Assembly: GCA_017454485.1 (NCBI GenBank)
Contig: JAFTCX010000028.1
Location: forward strand, 1 to 53,354
DNA length: 53,354 nucleotides
Source: Clostridia bacterium
GTDB taxonomy: Bacteria; Bacillota; Clostridia; Oscillospirales; Acutalibacteraceae
Reading direction: 5' to 3'
Under the pieces are notes generated by a model. The model had not been told where the DNA came from and did not search any database. It saw nothing but the letters and a program-made list of their open reading frames with translations. A program made the translations under genes and the position numbers. Shown here piece by piece: positions 14,931-22,285 of the stretch (position 1 is its first letter; every line of letters starts with the position of its first letter).

Positions 14931-16307
14931 TTACTTTTTTTCAAGCCGTGCCTTCATCATCTTTGCGGCCTTGTAAATATCGCCGCAGCCGAGCGTGATG
15001 ATCAAATCGCCGGGTTGTGCGTTTTGCAGCGTGTAGTCCACAACCTCCTCAAAGGTGTTGAACCAGACGGAGCCGGGAATTTGTTCGGCGAGGTCCTTCG
15101 TGTAGATGCCGTAGGTGTTCACCTCGCGCGAGCCCATGATTTCGGTCATGACGCAGCGGTCGGGAATTTGCAGCACACGCACGAAATCGTCGAACAAGAT
15201 TTTCGTGCGCGAATAGGTGAACGGCTGAAACACTGCCCACACCGTGCGGTAGCCCATCTGCATCACAGAGGAAAGCGTCGCCTGCAGCTCGTTCGGATGG
15301 TGGGCGTAATCGTCGGCGATCGTGATGCCGTCGATCTCGGCAAGAATTTCAAAGCGTCTGCCCGCGCCGGCAAACGCGCCGATCCCCTTTGCGCAGTCCG
15401 CATAGGATACGCCGGCGTTCACGGCGGCGGCAAAGGCGGCAAGGGCGTTGAGGATGTTGTGTTTGCCGGGGATCTTCAGCTGCAGGTGCGCCACGGTTTC
15501 GCCCCTGAAAAGCACATCGAAGCCGGCAAACGCTCCGCGTTCATAGGTAATATTCGCAGCGCTGTAGTCGTTGCTTTCGTTCAGGCCGAAGGTGATCTTT
15601 TCCTTGTCCAGCCCTTCCACTGCCTTTCGCGTGTTGACGTCGTCGCCGTTATAGATCAGCGTGCGGCTTGTCAAAGCGGAAAACTTGCGGAAGGAGGCAA
15701 TGATGTTTTCGAGGTTTTTGAAATATTCAAGATGGTCCTCGTCCACATTGAGAATCACCGCGACCGAAGGCGACAGCTCCAGATAATGATCCTTGTATTC
15801 GCACGCCTCGCACACAAGCATCTCGTTGTCCCCCGCTCTGCCGTGCGAACCGATCAGCGGCAGCACACCGCCGATGACCGCGCCGACGTCTTTTCCGGCA
15901 CTGAGCAGAATCTGCGTGAGCATCGCCGTGGTCGTCGTCTTGCCGTGGGTGCCGCAAACGCCGATACAGTTGCGATAGCGGCGGGTGATCGCTCCAAACA
16001 GCGCCGCACGCTCAAACGTCGGGATGCCGCTGCTTTTTGCCGCAAGCAGCTCCTCGTTATCGGGCAGAATCGCGGCGGTATAGATGATCAGCTCCGCGCC
16101 GTCAAGGTTTTCCGCCTTTTGGCCGAGGATGACCTTGCAGCCGAGCGCGCGCAGATGGTCGATGTTGTCGCCGGTGTTGTTGTCGGAACCCTGCACGGTA
16201 TAGCCCCAGGAAAGCAGAATTTCCGCCAGCGGGCACATGCCGGAGCCGCCGATGCCGATGAAATGCACCGTTTTGACCTGTCCGAGCAGTTGATCGATCG
16301 TCTTCAT
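14931..16307 (-). CDS. murC: UDP-N-acetylmuramate-L-alanine ligase
   Basis: Adds the first amino acid of the peptidoglycan stem peptide to UDP-MurNAc using ATP; cytosolic. The 458-residue protein has the N-terminal UDP-binding FIGIGGSGMCPLAEIL, the ATP-binding GVCGTHGKTTTTAML, and the VDEDHLEYF and DDYAHHPNEL motifs of the Mur ligase family. ATG at 16307 is preceded by AGAAGGAATCTTC. Transcribed alone from 16340-16368 and divergent from dpaA. Confidence 0.97.
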   Translation of the reverse strand: MKTIDQLLGQVKTVHFIGIGGSGMCPLAEILLSWGYTVQGSDNNTGDNIDHLRALGCKVILGQKAENLDGAELIIYTAAILPDNEELLAAKSSGIPTFERAALFGAITRRYRNCIGVCGTHGKTTTTAMLTQILLSAGKDVGAVIGGVLPLIGSHGRAGDNEMLVCEACEYKDHYLELSPSVAVILNVDEDHLEYFKNLENIIASFRKFSALTSRTLIYNGDDVNTRKAVEGLDKEKITFGLNESNDYSAANITYERGAFAGFDVLFRGETVAHLQLKIPGKHNILNALAAFAAAVNAGVSYADCAKGIGAFAGAGRRFEILAEIDGITIADDYAHHPNELQATLSSVMQMGYRTVWAVFQPFTYSRTKILFDDFVRVLQIPDRCVMTEIMGSREVNTYGIYTKDLAEQIPGSVWFNTFEEVVDYTLQNAQPGDLIITLGCGDIYKAAKMMKARLEKK

Positions 16308-16339
16308 GAAGATTCCTTCTTTACTTTGGTATTCGTATT

Positions 16340-16368
16340 ATTATATCGCATTTTTGCGTTTCTGTAAA
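16340..16368 (-). promoter_or_regulatory. Predicted promoter of murC
   Basis: Minus strand TTTACA and TATAAT with a 17-bp spacer. Confidence 0.7.
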
Positions 16369-16406
16369 CACCTTTTTTATCAATTCTTTTTACCCGGATT
16401 TCATCG

Positions 16407-16434
16407 CACAAAGCGGCGGCATCAGGCATACAAT
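16407..16434 (+). promoter_or_regulatory. Possible mother-cell (sigma-K/sigma-E type) promoter of dpaAB
   Basis: A -10-like CATACAAT at 16427-16434 is preceded by CACA at 16407-16410 with 16 bp between, matching the AC-N16-CATA pattern. No sigma-A promoter is obvious. This fits late sporulation control known for dipicolinate synthase. Confidence 0.5.
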
Positions 16435-16460
16435 GGCGTGTGAGTCGAAGGAGGGATTCC

Positions 16461-17291
16461 ATGGAAGAGAACATCGTTTTGCTTGCCGGAGACGCGCGTG
16501 CGCGTGCGCTGCTGCATCTGCTGCAAGCGAAAGGAAAAACGGCCGCCCATCTGAGCGCCTGCCGCTCGGTCGAAGCGCTGAAAGCAGAAATTACAAACGC
16601 GGGAACGCTTGTCCTGCCCGTTCCGCTCAGCCGCGACGGCGTGCATCTTTCCGGCAGCGGTGAGGCGTGCATTTTGCTTTCGGATGTGCTTTGCGCGCTG
16701 CAAAAGGGACAGCGTGTGTTCGGCGGCGGATTTTCCGACGCACACCGCGCGGCGATGGAAGCAGCAGGCGCGACGGCGGTCGATTTTTTGAAAGATGAAT
16801 CGTTCGTGCTGAAAAACGCAGCGTTCACTGCGCAGGGCGCACTGCGGCTGCTGTTGGAGCACACGAGCGAACCGCTGCAGAACCTGCCGGTGCTTGTGAC
16901 AGGCTTCGGCAAAGTCGGAAAAGCGACAAGCGCACTGTTGAAAAGCGTCGGCTGCCGCGTCACGGTTGCGGCGCGAAACGAAGCGCAGCGCACCGAAGCG
17001 CGCCTTTCCGGCTGCGAAGCGGTGACGCTCTCGTCGCTGTCGGCGCAGACCGCCGCCGTTTTTAACACTGTGCCCGCAAGGATCTTTTCCGCGCAGGCGC
17101 TCTCGCAGTTTGCCGAAGGGACGCTGTTCCTCGAGCTGGCGTCCGCGCCGTTCGGCGCCGAGGAAAAGGAGGTGCGCGCGCTTGGCCTGCACCACATCCC
17201 TGCCGCCGCGCTGCCCGGAAAATTCGTTGCCGCCGGGTGCGCAAAGGCGATGCTTGCTCTGTTGGAAACCGACGCGGCCACGGGGAGGTGA
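16461..17291 (+). CDS. dpaA: Dipicolinate synthase subunit A
   Basis: With DpaB, makes dipicolinic acid, the calcium-chelated core solute of endospores, in the mother cell. The 276-residue protein has an N-terminal DpaA domain (LLAGDARARALLHLL, and PVPLSRDGVHLSGSG around the substrate-proximal region) and a Rossmann dehydrogenase-like domain with VLVTGFGKVGKA. Start ATG at 16461 follows GGAGGGATTCC; an upstream in-frame Met lacks a site. The stop is four bases before the dpaB start. Presence of this pair marks the host as a spore former. Confidence 0.93.
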   Translation: MEENIVLLAGDARARALLHLLQAKGKTAAHLSACRSVEALKAEITNAGTLVLPVPLSRDGVHLSGSGEACILLSDVLCALQKGQRVFGGGFSDAHRAAMEAAGATAVDFLKDESFVLKNAAFTAQGALRLLLEHTSEPLQNLPVLVTGFGKVGKATSALLKSVGCRVTVAARNEAQRTEARLSGCEAVTLSSLSAQTAAVFNTVPARIFSAQALSQFAEGTLFLELASAPFGAEEKEVRALGLHHIPAAALPGKFVAAGCAKAMLALLETDAATGR

Positions 17292-17295
17292 TTGT

Positions 17296-17868
17296 TTGAA
17301 CAAAGCGACCCTCGGCTATGCCATGACCGGTTCGTTCTGCACATTTGAAAAAAGCCTTGCGCAGCTCCAAACGCTCATAAAAGAAGGCTATGCCGCGCTG
17401 CCGATCCTTTCGTTTCACGCGGCGCAGACCGACACGCGTTTCGGCAAGGCAAAGGATTTCATCGCGCGCATGGAAGACCTGACCGGCCACGCGGTGCTGC
17501 AAACGCTGACAGCCGTGGAACCCCTCGGTCCGAAAAAGCTGTGCGATCTGCTGATCGTTTCGCCCTGCACGGGCAACACGCTCGGCAAGCTTGCCGCCGG
17601 CATCTATGACACGCCGGTCACGCTCGCTGTCAAATCCCAGCTTCGCGCCGGCCGGCCGGTGCTGCTCGGCGTTTCCACCAACGACGCGCTGGAAGGCTCC
17701 GCCGCAAGCATCGGCAAGCTGCTTGCACGGCGCGGCATCTTTTTCATTCCGCTTTCTCAGGATGCGCCGAACCATAAGCCGCGCTCCGGCGTGTGTGATT
17801 TTTCAAAAACGCTTTCTGCCGCCGAAGCGGCTTTGCGCGGCGAACAGCTCCAGCCGATGATTTTTTAA
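17296..17868 (+). CDS. dpaB: Dipicolinate synthase subunit B
   Basis: Flavoprotein-like partner of DpaA. The 190-residue protein opens near LGYAMTGSFCTFEK and has SPCTGNTLGKLAAGIYDTPV and the GVSTNDALEGSAASIGKLL tail typical of the family. A TTG start at 17296 is 7 bases after GGAGG inside the dpaA stop region; the first in-frame ATG would remove conserved N-terminal residues. Cotranscribed with dpaA. Confidence 0.93.
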   Translation: MNKATLGYAMTGSFCTFEKSLAQLQTLIKEGYAALPILSFHAAQTDTRFGKAKDFIARMEDLTGHAVLQTLTAVEPLGPKKLCDLLIVSPCTGNTLGKLAAGIYDTPVTLAVKSQLRAGRPVLLGVSTNDALEGSAASIGKLLARRGIFFIPLSQDAPNHKPRSGVCDFSKTLSAAEAALRGEQLQPMIF

Positions 17869-17874
17869 AACCCC

Positions 17875-17903
17875 TTGTCAACCGGCGGCGTTTTCGATAT
17901 AAT
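17875..17903 (+). promoter_or_regulatory. Predicted promoter of the TPR/DUF4037 pair
   Basis: TTGTCA and TATAAT with a 17-bp spacer, 21 bp before the ATG at 17925. Confidence 0.7.
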
Positions 17904-17924
17904 GAAGGGCAGGAGGCGATCAAC

Positions 17925-18761
17925 ATGAGCTCTTTTTTGGAGAAGGAAGATTACACGGAGCCGCGCTGCTTGATCTGCGACATTGACCCGAGCAGCGAAC
18001 AGGCCCATGTGCAGGCGGTCCCCGTCGGGCGGATTTTGGAAAAGCTCGACGCGTTTTTGGATCGCAACGACACCGAAAACGCAAAGCGGCACCTGCTTTA
18101 CTGGATTGAAGAGGCCAAGGCCGGACACGACGCGCGCGGACAGTTCACGCTCACCAACGAATGGATGGGTCTTGCGCGTAAGCTCGCGCTCAGGGATGAG
18201 GCGATCAAAGCCGCCGAAGACACGCTTGCGCTTGCAAAGCAGCTCGGTCTGACGGAAAACGTCACCGGCGCCACAGCGCTGCTCAATGCCGGCACCGTCT
18301 ATAAAGCATTCGGCGATGCGGCAAAGGGTCTGCCGCTGTTTGAAAAGGCAAAGGCGATCTATGAAGCCGGCCTTGCCCCGAACGACGAGCGGCTGCCCGG
18401 GCTTTACAACAACATGGGGCTGCTGCTCACGGACCTCGGCCGGTATGACGAAGCGAAGGCGATGTATGATAAGGCGCTTACGCTGACAAAAAACGACCCC
18501 CGTCGCGCCGGTGACGCGGCGATCACGCTGCTCAACGAAGCGAACCGCATTGAGGCGCAAAAGGGTCTTGTGGACGGCAACGACGCCATTCTCGACTGCC
18601 TTGACCAAGCGCAGGCGCTGCTGGACAGCGACACGCTGCCGCACGACAGCTATTACGCGTTTGTCTGTGAAAAATGCGCCCCCACCTTCGGTTACTACGG
18701 CTATTTTGCCGTGCACGACGCGCTGCTTTCGCGCGCAAGGAGCATCTATGAAGGGGCTTGA
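17925..18761 (+). CDS. Tetratricopeptide repeat protein
   Basis: A 278-residue cytosolic protein made mostly of helical TPR-like units. The clearest are about residues 80-110 (LARKLALRDEAIKAAEDTL) and 155-185 (LYNNMGLLLTDLGRYDEAKAM). A Cys-pair is near the N-terminus (RCLICDIDP). GGAGG precedes the ATG at 17925. Its 3' end overlaps the next gene by 14 bp, so the two are coupled. From memory this TPR and DUF4037 arrangement recurs in Clostridia; no activity is known to me. Confidence 0.85.
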   Translation: MSSFLEKEDYTEPRCLICDIDPSSEQAHVQAVPVGRILEKLDAFLDRNDTENAKRHLLYWIEEAKAGHDARGQFTLTNEWMGLARKLALRDEAIKAAEDTLALAKQLGLTENVTGATALLNAGTVYKAFGDAAKGLPLFEKAKAIYEAGLAPNDERLPGLYNNMGLLLTDLGRYDEAKAMYDKALTLTKNDPRRAGDAAITLLNEANRIEAQKGLVDGNDAILDCLDQAQALLDSDTLPHDSYYAFVCEKCAPTFGYYGYFAVHDALLSRARSIYEGA

Positions 18762-19677
18762 GCTGTCGCAGAAGTTTTATGAGACCTACGGCGCGCCGAT
18801 GCTGCACGCGCAGTTCGCGCCGTTTGAAGAGATCATCGCCGTCGCCCTTTGCGGCAGCGGCTCGGAATGCTTCGGCTTTGACGACGAGATCTCGCGCGAT
18901 CACGATTTTGAGCCGGGGTTCTGTTTGTTTCTCCCCGGTGAAGACGTGATCGACCGGCGCACGGCGTTTTTGCTTGAACGCGCTTATGCAAAGCTGCCCA
19001 AAGAGTTCCTCGGCTTTTCGCGTGCGCCGCTCTCCCCTGTCGGCGGCAACCGCCACGGCGTTTTGCGCATGGATGAGTTCTTCGCCGGAAAGGTCGGCGC
19101 GGCAGACGGCAAGCTGACGCTTGCGCAGTGGATGCAGGTGCCGGAGTTTTATCTTGCCGAAGCGACCAACGGCAAGGTGTTCCGCGACGACTGCGGCGCG
19201 TTCACCGCCGTGCGGGAGCGGCTCTCACAAATGCCGGAGGACGTGCGGCTGAAAAAGCTGGCCGGTTCGCTGCTGCTGATGGCGCAAAGCGGACAATATA
19301 ACTACGAACGGTGTCTTTTGCACAAAGAGCCCGGCGCGGCGGCATTGGCGCGCGGCGAATTTGTGCGTGCGGCGCTGCACGCGATCTTCTTGCTCAACCG
19401 CGCCTATTTACCGTTTTATAAATGGCAGTTCCGCGCCCTGCGGGAGCTGCCGCAGCTTTCCGAGCTTGCGCCGGTGCTGCTGCGATTGCTCACAGAAACA
19501 GACAGCGACGCGGCTTTGGCAGACATTGAAGCGATTGCGCAAGCGATCATCGCCGCGCTGCAAGCCCAGAATCTGACCGCGCAGACCTGCGGCGACCTTG
19601 AAAAGCACGCCTACGCGGTCAACGACCGCATAGGCGACCCGCAGGTGCGCAATCTGCACATTCTGTCCGCCGTTTGA
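18748..19677 (+). CDS. DUF4037-type nucleotidyltransferase-like protein
   Basis: A 309-residue protein. The segment VALCGSGSECFGFDDEISRDHDFEPGF contains Gly-Ser and paired Asp residues (SRDHDFE) reminiscent of nucleotidyltransferase-fold active sites. Residues after about 170 are helical. AAGGAG lies before the ATG at 18748, inside the end of the TPR gene. A substrate cannot be inferred. The TPR partner suggests it modifies or binds a protein or RNA target. Confidence 0.8.
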   Translation: MKGLELSQKFYETYGAPMLHAQFAPFEEIIAVALCGSGSECFGFDDEISRDHDFEPGFCLFLPGEDVIDRRTAFLLERAYAKLPKEFLGFSRAPLSPVGGNRHGVLRMDEFFAGKVGAADGKLTLAQWMQVPEFYLAEATNGKVFRDDCGAFTAVRERLSQMPEDVRLKKLAGSLLLMAQSGQYNYERCLLHKEPGAAALARGEFVRAALHAIFLLNRAYLPFYKWQFRALRELPQLSELAPVLLRLLTETDSDAALADIEAIAQAIIAALQAQNLTAQTCGDLEKHAYAVNDRIGDPQVRNLHILSAV

Positions 19678-19742
19678 ACAAAACGCCGGCAAAAGAACTT
19701 GCTTTGCAAAAGCATACAAAAAAGGCTTTTTCAAAAACAAAA

Positions 19743-19786
19743 AGAAGAGATTGCAGTCAGAAAGGCTGTAATCTCTTTGCTTTATT
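19743..19786. terminator. Terminator between convergent genes
   Basis: AGAGATTGCAG pairs with CTGTAATCTCT (one G-T), flanked by A-rich and T-rich sequence. Confidence 0.75.
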
Positions 19787-19807
19787 ATGCTCTTTTTATG
19801 CCGCGCT

Positions 19808-21370
19808 TTATTTCACGACCGCAAACATCACATTGGACGGATCGGAATAGATCTTGTTGCCCTTTGTGTTGGTTATGTAGGAGCACACATAGAAATAATA
19901 GCGCACCCCGGACGTGAGATTGTTGACAGCGGTTTCGGTCTTTCCGCTTTTGACGGTGCGGACCTCTTCAAAGCCGCTGTTTGCGTTTGTGGAAGCAAAC
20001 ACGGAATAGCCCTCGGCCTTTTTGCTTGCGGTCCACTGCAGCCAGACCTTGCCCTGGCCGTTGTCGATGTCCGTCAGCTTGACGCCGGTCGGACGTGTAT
20101 ACACGGAAAGCTCGCTGCCGTCGCAGTACACCGTGTCGCTGCCGTTTTTGGCATACGCGGCGACCTTAAACGTGTAGCGGGTACCTGCCTTGAGATTTTT
20201 GATCGTGCAGGTCAGCTCATCCGCTTCCATGCGGCGCAGCTTGACCCATTCGCCATCCACAAGCTGATAAATGCGGTAGCCCTGCGCGCCGCGGAAGGCG
20301 TCCCATACTACGGTCACGGTGTCGGCTGTTTTTTCGGTCACATCAAAGCCGCTGATCGTGCCGCTTTCAAATGCGTCAAGGGAAAGCTTCGGTGTGGTGA
20401 TCGTCTGCTTTTCGCCGCATTTTTCGCAGACCATGATCTTTTTGCCCGGCGTGTTGAACGTCGGATCAACGACCTTGGTCGTTTCAAAACGGTGCTCCAG
20501 GCATTCGACGTTGAATTTGATCGTGTTGTCGCAGTCGCCCATAAAGCCGTTTGCGGCGTTATACGCAAACACGCGCACTGCAAAGCGGCCCAGACCGAGC
20601 TTGGAAAGATCAAGCGTCACGCGGCGCTCCTGCGCGCCGACCGGAATGGCGATTGCGTTTTCCCAATCAAAGTCGTCGCCGGTTTTTTTCGCAATATACA
20701 CACCGTAGCCGGTGTAGTTGCCGCTTGCCTTGTTCCAGTTGATGTTGATCAGCCGGTCAATGTCCAGCGTCTTATCGTCCGCCTTGGAGGTCGGCAGCAC
20801 CGCGGAGATGTTGTTCACGCAGAAGTTCGGCCAGTAGGTGTTCACGGCTGCTGCGGCGCGGCTGGCAGAACGGGAAGCGCGGTTGGACGGCACTTCGAAA
20901 TAGTAGCACCAGTAGTAGCCCGCGTTATATGCGCCTTCCTGCGTGTTGGGCACGGAGCGCATATAGTTGTAAATTTTCCGGAACTCGCTTTTCTGCAGCT
21001 CGTGCTTGAGATAGGCAAGCTGGCCGGTGATGCTCAGGTAATCATAGCCGTTGTTGTTGCAAAAGCTCATGAGATTGCGGAAGCGTCCGCCGTTCCACTG
21101 GCAAAGACCGCCGGAGGGCAGGCCGTTGCTGTCGATGATCACCAGCGCGGGGTTGAAATCGGATTCGTGCTCAATGTTGGACATGATGCCGCAGGCGGCG
21201 GCGGAATTAAAACCGATGTTTTGCGTCAGATAAGAAAACACCTGGGATCTCCTGGACGTGGCGTTCGCGGCGGATGCACGCGGCGCAGAAGCGGAAACTG
21301 CCACGGTCAAGAGGAGAGAAAAGAACAGAGAAAGCGCAAGAGACTTGAACGCCTTATTTGCCTTTTTCAT
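19808..21370 (-). CDS. Secreted phage-type lysozyme with fibronectin type III domains
   Basis: A 520-residue exported protein with a signal peptide of about 35 residues ending around ASAANA. Residues 40-180 resemble the phage tail lysozyme family (GIMSNIEHESDFNPALV with the likely catalytic Glu, then GGLCQWNGGRFRNLMSFC, then EGAYNAGYYWCYYFEVP). A Cys-pair motif MVCEKCGEK lies near residue 300. Two fibronectin III domains follow (DTVTVVWDAFRGAQGYRIYQ and GKVWLQWTASKKAEGYSVF). ATG at 21370 follows GTGAGGTGATGAC. No phage genes are nearby, so this is probably a cell-wall hydrolase for remodelling or competition. It has its own consensus promoter. Confidence 0.88.
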   Translation of the reverse strand: MKKANKAFKSLALSLFFSLLLTVAVSASAPRASAANATSRRSQVFSYLTQNIGFNSAAACGIMSNIEHESDFNPALVIIDSNGLPSGGLCQWNGGRFRNLMSFCNNNGYDYLSITGQLAYLKHELQKSEFRKIYNYMRSVPNTQEGAYNAGYYWCYYFEVPSNRASRSASRAAAAVNTYWPNFCVNNISAVLPTSKADDKTLDIDRLININWNKASGNYTGYGVYIAKKTGDDFDWENAIAIPVGAQERRVTLDLSKLGLGRFAVRVFAYNAANGFMGDCDNTIKFNVECLEHRFETTKVVDPTFNTPGKKIMVCEKCGEKQTITTPKLSLDAFESGTISGFDVTEKTADTVTVVWDAFRGAQGYRIYQLVDGEWVKLRRMEADELTCTIKNLKAGTRYTFKVAAYAKNGSDTVYCDGSELSVYTRPTGVKLTDIDNGQGKVWLQWTASKKAEGYSVFASTNANSGFEEVRTVKSGKTETAVNNLTSGVRYYFYVCSYITNTKGNKIYSDPSNVMFAVVK

Positions 21371-21506
21371 GTCATCACCTCACTTTAAGATTACAACCGT
21401 TCGGTTGTTTTCGGAAAAGGACTCGATGGATGGAAAGTCAATTTCATTTGTCTTTTTGCCCAGTTGATACGGGTCGTTTTTGTGCACATTGAACACAACG
21501 CTGGAT

Positions 21507-21535
21507 ATTATAGCAGGCTTTTCAAAATTTGTCAA
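21507..21535 (-). promoter_or_regulatory. Consensus promoter of the lysozyme gene
   Basis: Minus strand TTGACA and TATAAT with a 17-bp spacer. The leader of about 130 nt contains an ACAACCG/CGGTTGT hairpin near 21390-21405. Confidence 0.78.
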
Positions 21536-22160
21536 CCCCCAAATTTCAAAATCAGCTTTTTCGGGCTGATTTTTGCCCGAATTTCAGCTTTTTACTTCCT
21601 CGCGCATTGTTTTTCACTCCCCGCCGGACGGCTTGTCTGCGTGTCAAATTTCGCCTGTTTTTCTTCGGCAAAAAAGCGGCAGTTTTTGCGCTGAAATCCA
21701 CGGAGCTTTTCCGAAAAAAGAATTGACCGCCCGCGCGGCGGTCTATACATTTTCGCTTCGATTTTTTTGCATTTCTTTTTCTGCCGAGCGTGGATCTGTT
21801 GCTTGAAAAAATGCGGACTTTTTTGGTCACTTTTTCAATTTTCGTATTATTTATGATTTATTTTTTACAGTTCTGATAAATATTTTGGAAGAATTTACCA
21901 AAGCCTTCCGATTTCTCCCCTGCCGCAAATTGCGGCCGAAACTGCAGAGCTTCGCGCGCCGGTTTTTCAAAAAGAGTTCAAATACGTTCTGCCGTTTCTT
22001 CGCGCGCGCGTATACTATTATATTATATCACTCTGAAAAAGTTGGCTCTGCGGCGCAGAAAATGAATTGCGTGTTTCTATACTATTATATATAGGTCAAA
22101 TTCGAATTCTTTTCTTCCAAAAAACAACATGGCGACATTTTTCCATTATTTGTCTATACC
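21536..22160. other. AT-rich stretch without a recognisable gene
   Basis: About 600 bp with T-rich tracts on the plus strand, and two copies of a TATACTATTATAT motif at about 22010 and 22079. Short open frames are of biased basic composition and lack ribosome binding sites. I see no tRNA, riboswitch or transposon end. Confidence 0.5.
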
Positions 22161-22237
22161 GTGAAAAACTGAAAAAAAAGCCGCCTTTGCGGCTCCTTCC
22201 GTAAGGAAATATTGCGGAAGGGAGCCACTTCGGGCGC

Positions 22238-22271
22238 AAAAAAGCGCCGTGCAGGCAGCACAGCGCTTTTT
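22238..22271. terminator. Terminator after the Cys/His-rich protein gene
   Basis: AAAAAAGCGC pairs with GCGCTTTTT around an inner GTGC/GCAC stem. Two more hairpins (AGCCGC/GCGGCT and CCTTCCG/CGGAAGG) follow at 22180-22222. Confidence 0.85.
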
Positions 22272-22285
22272 GTTTGAACTTGTTG

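Noticed and set aside
19808-21370. Prophage remnant around the phage-type lysozyme
   Set aside because: No capsid, tail, portal or integrase genes flank it, and the protein has its own signal peptide and FN3 domains.
21552-21830. A 92-codon basic open frame on the minus strand
   Set aside because: Extreme Lys/Arg/Ser bias, no ribosome binding site and no family resemblance; it reflects T-rich DNA.
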